The notes beneath the pieces were generated by a model, which saw nothing but the letters and a program-made list of their open reading frames with translations, did no database searches and had not been told where the DNA came from. From Acidobacteriota bacterium (lineage in GTDB: Bacteria; Acidobacteriota; Terriglobia; Terriglobales; Acidobacteriaceae), in assembly GCA_013289875.1 (NCBI GenBank), contig JABCZC010000019.1, forward strand, positions 1 through 64,000: a stretch of DNA of 64,000 bases, in the 5' to 3' direction. Of this stretch, positions 26,297 to 35,239 are shown one piece after another; the stretch's first letter is position 1; each line of letters opens with the position of its first letter. The position numbers and the translations under genes are program-made.

Positions 26297-27343
26297 CTAA
26301 GTATGGACGGATGAAGCAGCAAATCGGCCGCAGCGAAAGGGTTCAAGGTCAACACTGAGCGGCTCACCAGAAATCATTTCAAGTAACACGCGCGCCGTCC
26401 CTGGCGCCAGCAAAATACCGTTCCGGAAATGCCCCGCTGCCACCCAGCAATGCTCGCCGCATGTGTCGATTACCGGCAACCCGTCAGTCGTCGCCGGCCG
26501 CAGCCCAGCCCACGCATCGACCACACGCATCGTCCGCACCGGAGGCCAGAGTGCGGCAGCCAAATCGAGCAACCGCGCGGTTGTCGCCGGATACACCTGT
26601 TTGTCAAAACCCGCCTCTTCGACGCTCGCTCCGACCGCGATAAGGCCATTGCTGCGAGGCACCAGGTAAATCTCCGGCGTGCGCAGAACCACGTTGAGCC
26701 GCTCCGGCCCTTCCACCACCACCATCTGACCTTTGCGCGGAACAATCGGAATGTCTGTCAACTCGGCCGCCCATGCCCCGCTGCAGTGGATCATCTTCTC
26801 CGCACTCCATGTGCCGGAGTCTGTTTCGATCCGAACACCCCGGGCTTGTGCATTGACCGCTGTTACCGCGGTGTTTTCAAGCAGCGTCACTCCCGCAGCC
26901 CTGACCGCGCGGGGGAGAGCCCGCGCCAGGTCTCGTGGATCAAGACTCGGCTCGTCCAGAGAGAAGAATTTGAGGCTGCCTGCTGCCAGTCCCGGCGCCA
27001 ACGCAGCCAACTCGGCAGTGTCGAGATCGTGAAGACCCTCTGGCAGTTGTCGCACGCCCTGGATTGTGCGTGACGTCCGAACAGGTATCCGCTCGCCCGC
27101 GAGCCGCTCTATATTCGCGAGAAATTGCGGATAGAGTCCCGCGCTCAGCTTAGCCAGCGGCCGTAGCGCAGCAGGGTTCTCGGGATCCCCCGCGGCGAGC
27201 ATGCCGGCCGCCGCCCAGGACGACTCCGCCATCGCGCGTCCGCGTTCAAAGACGGTTACCTTCAGCCCAGCGGCCGCGAGTTCCAGTGCCGCGGAAAGCC
27301 CGATAATTCCTCCGCCCGCAATGCCGACTTCGCAGTGATTCAC
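26297..27343 (-). CDS. thiO: Glycine oxidase ThiO-like FAD-dependent oxidoreductase
   Basis: A 348-residue FAD-dependent amine oxidase of the DadA/ThiO family. The dinucleotide-binding motif GIAGGGIIGLSAALE lies near the N-terminus and is followed by VFERGRAMAESSWAAAGML. The C-terminal GHFRNGILLAPGTARVL is diagnostic for glycine oxidase, which makes the iminoglycine used for the thiazole of thiamine. I chose a GTG start because the GxGxxG motif then lies at the usual place; a longer frame beginning with an ATG 93 bases upstream is possible. No other thi gene is adjacent. Confidence 0.82.
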   Translation of the reverse strand: MNHCEVGIAGGGIIGLSAALELAAAGLKVTVFERGRAMAESSWAAAGMLAAGDPENPAALRPLAKLSAGLYPQFLANIERLAGERIPVRTSRTIQGVRQLPEGLHDLDTAELAALAPGLAAGSLKFFSLDEPSLDPRDLARALPRAVRAAGVTLLENTAVTAVNAQARGVRIETDSGTWSAEKMIHCSGAWAAELTDIPIVPRKGQMVVVEGPERLNVVLRTPEIYLVPRSNGLIAVGASVEEAGFDKQVYPATTARLLDLAAALWPPVRTMRVVDAWAGLRPATTDGLPVIDTCGEHCWVAAGHFRNGILLAPGTARVLLEMISGEPLSVDLEPFRCGRFAASSVHT

Positions 27344-27529
27344 TTCGTCTATTCTATTGCGCGATTTCCGGAACTGACTAAGCACGAGTCCGGGTCCATC
27401 GTAGTGCGATGTGTCCCCCGATGGTCCAAGTTTCATCGAATGAATGTATACCGCAACTCAGTTTCCTGCTGACACGTATATTGAAGATGCTCTAATCTCT
27501 GGCTCAGAAGAACGAAAGGGAAGAAAAGA

Positions 27530-28375
27530 ATGAGTGAAACACCCGTGGTCCCCGAGCAGCGCAGTTATTCGGGACTTTTTCTTGCGTTGTTGGCTGTGGC
27601 TGTCCTCGCCGCCATCGCTGGTCTGGCGTGGAGCTACCACCTCTCCGGCCGCGTGACCAATGCCGAGGCGCAGCTTTCCCAGGCGCAGCAGCGCAACGAG
27701 AAACTGGCCGCCGCCCTCGACGAAACCAACGCCCGCCTTAAGGTCACCACCGAAACGTTGGGGCAACGCCTCGGATTAACGCAGAAACAGCTCGAGTCTA
27801 AAGTCGATACGGCCCAGGAGCTGTTGCGCCGCCAGGAAGCCGACACCAAGCGGCTCGAGTCAGCGCAGGCGGCAACTGACCAGCATGTCAGCACGGTCTC
27901 GAGCGACGTTTCTACCGTCAAAACGGACGTAGGCGGCGTGAAAACCGACCTGACCCAGACCAAGACCGAACTGAAGACCGCCGAATCGCAGCTGCAGAGC
28001 ATGAAGGGCGATATGGGTGTCCAGAGCGGGCTCATCGCGACCAACCACAATGAGTTGGAAATCCTGAAGCACAAGGGCGACCGCAACTACTACGAGTTCA
28101 CGCTCACCAAGGGCCAGAAGAAGCCGGTGTCCACCGTCAGCCTGGAGCTCAAGAAGGCTGATGTGAAGCATAGCCGCTACACGCTTGAGGTCTATGCTGA
28201 CGACAAGCAGATTGAGAAGAAGGATCGCGGCTTGAACGAGCCCGTGCAGTTCTATACCGGCAAAGACAACCTGCTCTACGAACTGGTCGTCAACAGCGTC
28301 GACAAGAACACAGTAAAGGGCTACATCGCGACCCCCAAGAGCGCGCCCGTGCCGGTCAGCACGTCGGGCCAATAG
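27530..28375 (+). CDS. Membrane-anchored coiled-coil protein of unknown function
   Basis: A 281-residue protein with one N-terminal membrane helix (about 14-36), a long heptad-like coiled coil (about 40-170, rich in Gln, Glu, Lys, Ser and Thr, with repeats such as TVSSDVSTVKTDVGGVKTD), and a C-terminal beta-rich domain (about 183-270, YYEFTLTKGQKKPVS). The topology resembles a periplasmic or outer-facing tether. A, AAGGGAAG site sits before the ATG. The gene is divergent from thiO and convergent with the next gene. I know of no named family. Confidence 0.65.
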   Translation: MSETPVVPEQRSYSGLFLALLAVAVLAAIAGLAWSYHLSGRVTNAEAQLSQAQQRNEKLAAALDETNARLKVTTETLGQRLGLTQKQLESKVDTAQELLRRQEADTKRLESAQAATDQHVSTVSSDVSTVKTDVGGVKTDLTQTKTELKTAESQLQSMKGDMGVQSGLIATNHNELEILKHKGDRNYYEFTLTKGQKKPVSTVSLELKKADVKHSRYTLEVYADDKQIEKKDRGLNEPVQFYTGKDNLLYELVVNSVDKNTVKGYIATPKSAPVPVSTSGQ

Positions 28376-28379
28376 CGCT

Positions 28380-28952
28380 CTACGACTTTGCCACGTGTAG
28401 CAGAAGCGGCTTCTGATGCTGAAAGGTCATCGTAATGTCCAGACCGCTCCGCGCATCCCACTGCGCCTTGCTGATCTGGTAGCTGAAGATCATCATCCCC
28501 TCCACCTGCTGGCCCGGAGCTAGAGTGAGGTCGCGTGGCAAGGGATCTTTCTGCAGCCGCTTGAGGCTGGGATACGCGATAAAGACCTTCGCAAAGTCCG
28601 TCTGCGATGCCGCCAGGCTGCGCTGCTCCTCCTCACCTGGCAAATCCACCACCGCCCACATATCGTGCAGAAACAGGGGAATATCCGTCTGGTTCTTGAT
28701 GCGGGCATCGACCAGCACGATCACTTCATCGAAAGTATCCCCTTGCCCCGTGATCCCTTTCTCGCCGGCCCCATTGGCCGGTCCGGTGCTCAGTTCGCGA
28801 TGAATGGGAAAGATGTTCACGCTCAGCACTTCTCCAGCGTGAACGGGCGGCTTGCTGTTGAAATACACATACGCGCCGATCGCCAGTACGACGAATGCAA
28901 AGGCTCCCACCGCTGGAAACCATGCTTTGCTTGTTATCGTTTCTTCACTCAT
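28380..28952 (-). CDS. Membrane-anchored protein of unknown function
   Basis: A 190-residue protein with an N-terminal helix (about 12-31, FPAVGAFAFVVLAIGAYVYF) and a beta-rich extracytoplasmic domain. Phrases such as DARIKNQTDIPLFLHDMWA and APGQQVEGMMIFSY resemble DUF4352-type or immunoglobulin-like domains of bacterial lipoproteins, but no Cys lipobox is present. It starts 21 bp after the polX stop on the same strand, so it is probably co-transcribed. An AGGGA site supports the ATG. Confidence 0.6.
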   Translation of the reverse strand: MSEETITSKAWFPAVGAFAFVVLAIGAYVYFNSKPPVHAGEVLSVNIFPIHRELSTGPANGAGEKGITGQGDTFDEVIVLVDARIKNQTDIPLFLHDMWAVVDLPGEEEQRSLAASQTDFAKVFIAYPSLKRLQKDPLPRDLTLAPGQQVEGMMIFSYQISKAQWDARSGLDITMTFQHQKPLLLHVAKS

Positions 28953-28973
28953 CTGGTCCCTGATCCCTGCCCT

Positions 28974-30716
28974 TTACGGTCTCGCTCGCAGCGCTGCTAG
29001 AAACTCCCCAGCCGGCCTCGTATTCAGCACATCTTTCTTCTGCAGCCATGCCCGTCTAAGCTGCTGGACACCGTACCGCATCTTCTCCATATGGCTCGTG
29101 TGGTGCGAATCCGTGTTGATCACGATCCTGCATCCCATTTCCTTCGCCAGGCGCAGATCGCGATCGCACAAATCCAGGCGGTCGGGATACGCATTATGTT
29201 CGACGGCCACTCCCAGCTCCGCGGCACGCCGCAGCACTGCCGGAAGGTTGATCTGGAAGCCCTCGCGGCGTAACAATAATCGTCCGGTTGGATGCCCCAG
29301 AATCCGCACATAAGGATTTTCAATTGCGCGCAGAACGCGTTCCGTCATCTCCTGCTCCGGCATATTGAAGAGGCTGTGCACGCTCGCGATGACCACCTCC
29401 ATCTGCGCCAGCACCTCGTTGGACAGGTCGAGCGCGCCGTCGCTGAGAATGTCCACCTCGATGCCTGGAAAGATGCGAATTCTGCCTTCCATCTCCGTTT
29501 CCGCGTCGCGAATTCTCTTGATATGCTCGAGCGCCGCCTCATCGTCCAATCCAAAGGTCATCGCCAGGTTCTTCGTGTGGTCTGTGATGGCCATATATTC
29601 GTAGCCGCGCGCAATTGCAGCTTCCGCCATCTCCTGGATCGTATTGCGTCCATCCGTCGTGGTCGTGTGCATGTGCACATCGCCGCGAATGTCTTTGAGT
29701 TCAATCAGCTTCGGCAGCCGGTGCGCCTCCGCCGCTTCAATCTCGCCGTTATTCTCCCGCATCTCCGGAGGAATCCAGTCCATCCCCAGCGCCGCGTAAA
29801 TGTCGTCCTCGGTCCGGCTTGCCACCACCGCACCGTCGTCCATCCGAGCCAGCGCGTATTCGTTCAGCGTGTAGCCGCGCTTCAGCGCGCGTTGCCGCAG
29901 CGTCACATTGTGCATCTTCGATCCGGAGAAATACTGCAGCGCCGCGCCATACGACGCCTCGGGCAGCAGACGCACATCCACCTGCAGCCCGCTTCTCAGA
30001 CGGAAGCTGACCTTGTTCTGCCCCTTTGCGAGCAGCGCAGCAATCGGCGGATACGCCGCCGTATACTCGACTGCTGCGTCTACCTTGTCCTCGGCACATG
30101 CCGGCCCGGTCACGAGAATGTCCAGGTCGCCGACGGTTTCGCGTCCACGACGCAGCGAGCCCGCCGGTTCGATCACGTCAAGCCCGGGAAACGCCCGCAG
30201 GTACGCCATTAGCTTCTCCGCAGCCATCTCCGCATCGTCGATCGGGAAGCGCCCGCTGTTTTTCTTGTAGTCCTCGATGCCCTTGCGTAGTTTCTCAATC
30301 TGCTTTTTGCCAAAGCGAGGCAGATCGTCCAGACGCTCGGCGATGATGGCGGCTTCAAGCTCCTCCACCGAACTCACCTGGATCGCAGTCCACAGCAGCG
30401 CCACCGTCTTCGGACCCATCCCCGGCAGCCTCATCAGCTCCAGCATGCTCGGCCGGTATCTCTGCAGCAGTTCTTCGCGCAGAGGCAGCGTGCCTGTCGC
30501 TTCCATGTCCCGGATATTCGCCGCCATGCCCTTGCCGATGCCGGGAATCTCCTGCAGCTTTTTCGGATCGTTCGCGATCTCGCTCAGTTGAACGGTGCAC
30601 GACTCCACCGCCTCAGCCGCACGCCGGTAGGAGCGGATGCGGAAGGAATCGCCATTGTCGATTTCCAGCAGGTCGGCGGTTTCGCCCAACAGTTGTGCAA
30701 TCGTGCGGTTATCCAT
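28974..30716 (-). CDS. polX: DNA polymerase/3'-5' exonuclease PolX
   Basis: A 580-residue family X DNA polymerase that fills short gaps in base excision repair. The N-terminal region has helix-hairpin-helix motifs (IPGIGKGMAANI and LPGMGPKTVALL) and the Pol X nucleotidyltransferase core with GSLRRGRETVGDLDILV, whose Asp pair binds metal. The C-terminal PHP domain (about 340-570) is a metal-dependent nuclease and has GDVHMHTTTTDG, AITDHTKN, EHNAYPDRLDL and INTDSHHT. The arrangement and length are typical of bacterial PolX. It heads a probable operon with the small membrane protein downstream. Confidence 0.95.
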   Translation of the reverse strand: MDNRTIAQLLGETADLLEIDNGDSFRIRSYRRAAEAVESCTVQLSEIANDPKKLQEIPGIGKGMAANIRDMEATGTLPLREELLQRYRPSMLELMRLPGMGPKTVALLWTAIQVSSVEELEAAIIAERLDDLPRFGKKQIEKLRKGIEDYKKNSGRFPIDDAEMAAEKLMAYLRAFPGLDVIEPAGSLRRGRETVGDLDILVTGPACAEDKVDAAVEYTAAYPPIAALLAKGQNKVSFRLRSGLQVDVRLLPEASYGAALQYFSGSKMHNVTLRQRALKRGYTLNEYALARMDDGAVVASRTEDDIYAALGMDWIPPEMRENNGEIEAAEAHRLPKLIELKDIRGDVHMHTTTTDGRNTIQEMAEAAIARGYEYMAITDHTKNLAMTFGLDDEAALEHIKRIRDAETEMEGRIRIFPGIEVDILSDGALDLSNEVLAQMEVVIASVHSLFNMPEQEMTERVLRAIENPYVRILGHPTGRLLLRREGFQINLPAVLRRAAELGVAVEHNAYPDRLDLCDRDLRLAKEMGCRIVINTDSHHTSHMEKMRYGVQQLRRAWLQKKDVLNTRPAGEFLAALRARP

Positions 30717-30748
30717 TGCAAACTCTGATTATGGGCTATTCCAATTGA

Positions 30749-30808
30749 AAATAGAAAACCCAGCCCGGATCAGCCGGCTGGGCTCTTGCGTCTTCGCAAA
30801 AAGACGCA
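30749..30808 (-). terminator. Cold-shock gene 3' region: hairpin plus Rho-independent terminator
   Basis: Read on the minus strand, CCCAGCC and GGCTGGG form a 7-bp stem followed by TTTTCTATTTT, a good intrinsic terminator. A second perfect inverted repeat (TGCGTCTT and AAGACGCA, 30787-30808) lies between it and the cold-shock stop codon, so the mRNA ends in two hairpins. Confidence 0.7.
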
Positions 30809-30871
30809 TAAAACCATGCGGCCTTCAGCAGGAAAGCAGTGTGTACACGGGCCTTTTTAGCGATTTGTGGG

Positions 30872-31090
30872 TTAAGCGATTTCTTTCAGGCGAGTTACCT
30901 GGTCCGCCTGTGGTCCTTTCTGTCCCTCGACGATGTCGAATTCAACATCGTCGCCTTCTTTCAGGCTCTTGTACCCGTCAATCTGGATCGCGCTGTAATG
31001 CACGAACACATCCGGCCCGTCATCACGCCCGATAAAGCCGTACCCCTTGGCGTTGTTAAACCACTTCACCTTGCCCTTGTATTGAGCCAC
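30872..31090 (-). CDS. Cold-shock domain protein (CspA family)
   Basis: A 72-residue single cold-shock domain protein. The RNP1 motif is present as KGYGFIGRD and RNP2 as VFVHYSAI, both needed to bind single-stranded RNA and DNA. The family melts RNA structure at low temperature; many members are constitutive. The start is a GTG (GTGGCTCAATAC) preceded by an AAAGG element. About 130 bp separate it from the NUDIX gene upstream, which would allow a leader; I see no recognised cold box. Two hairpins follow the gene. Confidence 0.95.
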   Translation of the reverse strand: MAQYKGKVKWFNNAKGYGFIGRDDGPDVFVHYSAIQIDGYKSLKEGDDVEFDIVEGQKGPQADQVTRLKEIA

Positions 31091-31220
31091 GTGCGCTTGC
31101 CTTTCTTGATAGCAGATTGCGGTTGGGGGTTACCAACCTGCCTACAGTAGAGACGCGGTGTAGCACGCTTTGGTTTTCTACAATTCGCAACGCAGTTTTG
31201 CGGATGCAGCGACGGCGGTT

Positions 31221-31856
31221 TTAATGCTTCCGCTTTTCCTTTCTCAGCCGGTCGTAAAGCATCACGGAGACGAGCGTTTTGCCATCGCGGATTTCACCCG
31301 CATCGATCAGCCTTAAAACCTCCGATAGTGGTACCAGGTAGATCTCGATCTTCTCGTCTGCTTCCGGCTGGGCCTTCCCAAGCGCAAGCCCCTCGGCGAC
31401 GAATACCTGCATCCACTCGCCCAGAAACCCCGGACTCGCAAAGTAGCGGGTCAGCTTCGTCCACTTCTTCGCACGAAAACCGGTTTCCTCGATCAGCTCC
31501 CGCTTGGCCGCCGCCAGGCGATCCTCGCCCTCATCCATCTTGCCTGCTGGAACCTCGTAGAGATACTGCCCGGCCGCATGCCGATACTGCCGCTCGATCA
31601 CGATCAGCGGATCTTTCTTGCTCTTCGAGTCGTCCACCGCCAGAATCACCACCGACCCGTTATGCCGGATCACGTCCCTCCGCACCGGCTTGTTCGCTCC
31701 TGCCTCCAGGACTTGATCTGTAAACACCTTGAACAGCGGAACCTCAAAGGCCAGTTCCGACGAGACGACCTTGGCCGGCTTGCCCTCTTTGATCTTGAGC
31801 TTCCTCTTCACCACCACTGGCCCCGTTGCCGCTTTCTTCTCTGTCTTCTTCGCCAT
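31221..31856 (-). CDS. NUDIX hydrolase, ADP-ribose pyrophosphatase type
   Basis: A 211-residue protein. The complete NUDIX box GX5EX7REUXEEXGU is present, beginning at GKMDEGEDRL and ending RELIEETGF, within a fold that reads as an ADP-ribose or nucleoside-diphosphate-sugar pyrophosphatase (upstream FxxRQYRHAAGQYLYEVPAG pattern). The N-terminal 40 residues are Lys-rich and lie outside the domain. A GAGGA element before the chosen ATG rules out a longer reading that runs into the divergent neighbour. It shares a 55-bp intergenic gap with the DUF2520 gene. Confidence 0.9.
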   Translation of the reverse strand: MAKKTEKKAATGPVVVKRKLKIKEGKPAKVVSSELAFEVPLFKVFTDQVLEAGANKPVRRDVIRHNGSVVILAVDDSKSKKDPLIVIERQYRHAAGQYLYEVPAGKMDEGEDRLAAAKRELIEETGFRAKKWTKLTRYFASPGFLGEWMQVFVAEGLALGKAQPEADEKIEIYLVPLSEVLRLIDAGEIRDGKTLVSVMLYDRLRKEKRKH

Positions 31857-31911
31857 GCTCTTCCTCAATTCAGGATTTTCTTTACGGTACCATCCGGTGA
31901 GAGGCGATTCC

Positions 31912-32763
31912 GTGAACTCCGCAAATCGAATCGATGTTGCCGTGATCAGCCTCGGCAACTGGGGCTCGTCGCTCGTCGCGGCGCTCATCCGTGCCGGAAT
32001 TCCCCCGCGCGAAATCGTCGTTCGCCGGCGAAAGCGCTCCTCACCATATCCCACCGTCCCCTGGACAAAGGCTGCTCTTGATGCCCGAATCCTGTGGCTC
32101 TGCATGCCCGATTCCGCTATCTCCGACGTGGCCACGGAAATCGCCAGCCGTCGTCCTGATCTCTCCGGCCAGATCCTCGTCCATTCCAGCGGCGCTCTCA
32201 CGGTCGACGCTCTCAAAGCCGCCCGCCGCGCCGGAGCCGCCGTCGCCTCCGCGCATCCCGCCATGACCTTTCCCAACCGTAGCGCCGTCCCGCTCGATGG
32301 AGTGCTTTTTGCGGTCGAGACAGTCAACGCCGCGACGCGGAGCACACTTCATTCCCTGATTCGCAAACTTGGCGGCCAGCCTTTCAACATCGCCTCAGAA
32401 AACAAGGCCCTTTACCATGCTGCCGGGACCCTCGCGTCGCCGCTGCTCGTCTCCGAGCTCACCGCTGCCATCGAAACTGCTCGCCTCGCCGGACTCGACC
32501 GCAAGACCGCAACCCGCTGGGTTGAAGCGCTCGCCCAGACCACCGCGAAGAACGTGTTCTCCCAGGGTCCAGCCCGAAGCTTCAGCGGCCCGTTTGCCCG
32601 GGGAGACGCAGGCACAATTCGCCTGCATCTTCAGGCCCTTGATGGGCATCCAGTACTTGCGAACCTTTATCGTTCGCTGGCCGTACACGCTCTCGGCGCT
32701 CTGCCCGTACAAAACGCACAGGCGCTTCTTGAAGCCCTGCGCAAACCGGCAGCGCCGAAATAG
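31912..32763 (+). CDS. Rossmann-like and DUF2520 domain protein
   Basis: A 283-residue protein with an N-terminal Rossmann-like fold (IDVAVISLGNWGSSLVAALI) and a C-terminal DUF2520 helical domain (about 130-270, including ALYHAAGTLASPLL). The arrangement resembles NADP-dependent oxidoreductases such as pyrroline-5-carboxylate or 6-phosphogluconate dehydrogenases, but the substrate is unknown. The start is a GTG with GAGAGG 7 bases upstream; longer frames overlap the divergent NUDIX gene. It lies 82 bp ahead of bshC on the same strand, so the two may be co-transcribed; many Terriglobia show this gene near bshC as I recall. Confidence 0.8.
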   Translation: MNSANRIDVAVISLGNWGSSLVAALIRAGIPPREIVVRRRKRSSPYPTVPWTKAALDARILWLCMPDSAISDVATEIASRRPDLSGQILVHSSGALTVDALKAARRAGAAVASAHPAMTFPNRSAVPLDGVLFAVETVNAATRSTLHSLIRKLGGQPFNIASENKALYHAAGTLASPLLVSELTAAIETARLAGLDRKTATRWVEALAQTTAKNVFSQGPARSFSGPFARGDAGTIRLHLQALDGHPVLANLYRSLAVHALGALPVQNAQALLEALRKPAAPK

Positions 32764-32845
32764 GACACACCAGCCGGAAAGCGGCCGAAACGTGGCACCC
32801 GCATGAGAAACTGAAGCAGCGCGTTCTGAGGAGAGAGCCCAGGCC

Positions 32846-34426
32846 TTGCACACCGAGTGTTACCCCGTCTCGATCCTTCCGCGGCTCAGCCGCCTCTTCC
32901 TCGATTACGCGGAGAGCCGCGAGCCGCTCGCGCCTTTTTTTCCCTTCAGCCCTCATTTGCAACAATGGACTGCCCCGACCCAGGACCCGGCCCTCCGCTC
33001 CGCTGTCGCCGACCTGCTTGAAGAGCAAAACCGCGGCTTCGGCGCTAGCCCCGCAGCACTAGCTAACATTGCCCGCCTTCGCCAGGGAGCCCCGGCCATC
33101 GTCACTGGCCAGCAAGTCACGCTCTTTGGCGGACCCCTCTTTACCCTCTTCAAGGCCGCAACGGCAATTCGCAAAGCCAAAGACACCGGCGCCGTTCCCA
33201 TCTTCTGGCTTGCGACCGAGGACCACGACCTCGAAGAAGCCGACCACGTCACCCTCCCCTCGCGCCATCAGGTACACAAGCTGCGCGTGGCCCAGGCGGA
33301 CAGCCACCAGCCCGTCGGCAACCTCCGGCTTGGTCCAGGCATTCGTCCGCTCCTCGATCAGGCAGCCGAACTGCTCGGCCCCAGCCCCATCCTCGACACC
33401 CTCGAAGCCGCCTACAATCCCGACGCAACCTTTGCCCAGGCCTTCGGCAAGCTGCTCGCGTCGATCTTTGCCGATGACGGACTCATCCTCATCGACGCCG
33501 TCGACCACCGCTACCACGCCCTCGGAGCACCGGTCCTGCGTCACGCCATCGAGCACGCCGCCGAACTCGAATCCGCCCTCCTCGATCGCAATAAGCTGCT
33601 CGAAGCTCGCGGCTATCACGCCCAAGTGCTGGTCGCCCCCTCGTCGAGCCTGCTCTTTATCCTCGACGACGAAACCGGCGCGCGCCTCGCCCTCAAGCGC
33701 AAGGACGCGTCGACCTGGCTGGCAGGCAAGAAGCCCCTTTCAACACAGGATCTGCTCGCCATTCTCGATTCCGCCCCCGAGCGCATCAGTCCCAACGCCC
33801 TGCTGCGTCCCGTTTTTCAGGATTTTCTCCTGCCCACCGCCGCCTACATCGGAGGACCTGCCGAGATCGCCTACTTTGCACAATCCCAAGTGCTCTACGA
33901 CGCGATTCTCGGCCGCACCACGCCCGTCATCCCGCGCCTCAGCGCCACCCTCATCGAGCCTTCCGTCGCCACGGTCCTTGCTCGGCACGAGCTATCGCTC
34001 GATGACATCCTCGCGGTACATCCTGACGACCTGGCCCAGCGTCTGGGCGCGCGTTCCATGCCAATCGAAGGCAAGCGCAAGCTGGCCTCTGCCGGCAACG
34101 CTCTCGACGAGGAGCTCACCAGCCTCACCCAATGGATGCACGCCCTCGACCCCGGTCTGGGCCGTTCCGCAGATGTGTCGGCGTCAAAGATGCGCTACCA
34201 GATGAACCGCCTTCGCCGTCTGGCCGCGAACTATCAGCTCCAGACCGAGGCCAGTCTCCGCCGCCACGTCGACGCGCTCTATCTCAATCTCTTTCCCGAC
34301 CAGCACCCGCAGGAGCGCATCATCGGAGCCGTGGCCTTCCTCGCCCGCTACGGAGAATCCCTCGTCCCGCAACTTATCGAGCAGGCTGCTCAGGAGTGCC
34401 CCGGCCACAAGGCGATCTTCCTGTAA
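32846..34426 (+). CDS. bshC: Putative cysteine ligase BshC (bacillithiol biosynthesis)
   Basis: A 526-residue protein of the BshC family, close to the usual ~540. Signature segments are VTGQQVTLFGGPLFTLFKA, FWLATEDHDLEEADHV, and a C-terminal PQERIIGAVAFLARYG. BshC adds cysteine to glucosaminyl-malate, the last step of making bacillithiol, the low molecular weight thiol of Firmicutes and several acidobacteria. The other bacillithiol genes (bshA, bshB) are not in this window. The start is a TTG preceded by GAGGAGAG 10 bases upstream, because no ATG lies near the conserved N-terminus. Confidence 0.9.
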   Translation: MHTECYPVSILPRLSRLFLDYAESREPLAPFFPFSPHLQQWTAPTQDPALRSAVADLLEEQNRGFGASPAALANIARLRQGAPAIVTGQQVTLFGGPLFTLFKAATAIRKAKDTGAVPIFWLATEDHDLEEADHVTLPSRHQVHKLRVAQADSHQPVGNLRLGPGIRPLLDQAAELLGPSPILDTLEAAYNPDATFAQAFGKLLASIFADDGLILIDAVDHRYHALGAPVLRHAIEHAAELESALLDRNKLLEARGYHAQVLVAPSSSLLFILDDETGARLALKRKDASTWLAGKKPLSTQDLLAILDSAPERISPNALLRPVFQDFLLPTAAYIGGPAEIAYFAQSQVLYDAILGRTTPVIPRLSATLIEPSVATVLARHELSLDDILAVHPDDLAQRLGARSMPIEGKRKLASAGNALDEELTSLTQWMHALDPGLGRSADVSASKMRYQMNRLRRLAANYQLQTEASLRRHVDALYLNLFPDQHPQERIIGAVAFLARYGESLVPQLIEQAAQECPGHKAIFL

Positions 34427-34437
34427 CAACAAAGGTT

Positions 34438-34487
34438 GTCATCCTGAGCGAAGCGCCGAAGGCGCGTAGTCGAAGGACCTGCTTTTA
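34438..34487. repeat. Dispersed hairpin repeat, copy 1
   Basis: GTCATCCTGAGCGAAG, then a short palindromic centre (CGCC GAA GGCG), then CGTAGTCGAAGGACCTGC and TTTTA. The same flanking sequence recurs at 40789-40846 with a different hairpin centre. It lies in the gap after bshC. The layout of constant arms around a variable hairpin suggests a REP or MITE-like element. Confidence 0.75.
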
Positions 34488-34562
34488 CGTTCTCGATAAG
34501 CCGTCACTCTCGGATTAGAATGGGTATTTGTCTGCAGCCGCTTGCGGTCAATGGTTCCATCT

Positions 34563-34874
34563 ATGAGTCCAAAACAACCCGAAACCCTCGAAGTTGCCTG
34601 CCCCGAATGCGGCGCCACCCTCAAGATCGACGTCGCCACCAAAGCTGTCATTGCCCACACCCCCGCGCCGCGCAAGCGCACCTTCGAAGATATGGAAACC
34701 GCCGCGCGCCACATGCGTGAGCAGGACGAGCGCCGCGAAAGCCTCTTCCGCCAATCCGTCGACGCCGAAAAGAACAAGGACGACGTGATGGCCAAGAAAT
34801 TCGCCGAGGCCCTGCGCAAGGCCAAGGAGTCTCCCGACGAGGGCAAGCCCCTCCGCGACTTCGATCTCGACTGA
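34563..34874 (+). CDS. Small zinc-ribbon-like protein of unknown function
   Basis: A 103-residue protein. The N-terminus has one CPECG motif (LEVACPECGATLKID), which looks like half of a zinc ribbon but lacks a clear second Cys pair. The C-terminal two thirds (about 40-103) are strongly charged and helical, with many Glu, Lys and Arg, ending LRDFDLD. I place the start at the ATG nearest the conserved part; another ATG lies 21 bases upstream. I recognise it as an acidobacterial protein of unknown function. The next gene begins 38 bp later. Confidence 0.6.
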   Translation: MSPKQPETLEVACPECGATLKIDVATKAVIAHTPAPRKRTFEDMETAARHMREQDERRESLFRQSVDAEKNKDDVMAKKFAEALRKAKESPDEGKPLRDFDLD

Positions 34875-34912
34875 ATCTGCATCACACTGAACGAGGACTA
34901 CGGGATACACAC

Positions 34913-35239
34913 ATGACCCTGATCAAGCTGCCCAAACAAATTGAAGCTCGCCTCCCCGACTCTGTCCCTGACGTTCCCTGGACGCGCGTCGTTGCCGCCG
35001 GTTCGCTGGTCGCCAGCGCATGGCTATTGTTCACCGGCAGGCGGAAAGCCGCCCTCGCCATTGCCGCAGGCGGAGCCGCTGTGGCCCTGCTTGAAAACCC
35101 CGAATACGCGCGGGAGCTATGGAAGGGTGTGCCCGGCTACCTGCATTCCGCCAAGGACATGCTGGTGCGCGCCGAAGAGTTCGTCGAGGACATTGCGGAA
35201 CGGGGCAATAAGTTGCGCCAGACCCTCGGTGGTTCGTAG
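34913..35239 (+). CDS. Small membrane protein of unknown function
   Basis: A 108-residue protein with one or two hydrophobic helices (about 26-40 and 47-60, AALAIAAGGAAVAL) and a charged amphipathic C-terminus rich in Glu and Arg (about 65-100). No domain was recognised. It follows the zinc-ribbon-like gene by 38 bp and directly abuts the convergent DUF59 gene, with stop codons next to each other. Confidence 0.55.
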   Translation: MTLIKLPKQIEARLPDSVPDVPWTRVVAAGSLVASAWLLFTGRRKAALAIAAGGAAVALLENPEYARELWKGVPGYLHSAKDMLVRAEEFVEDIAERGNKLRQTLGGS

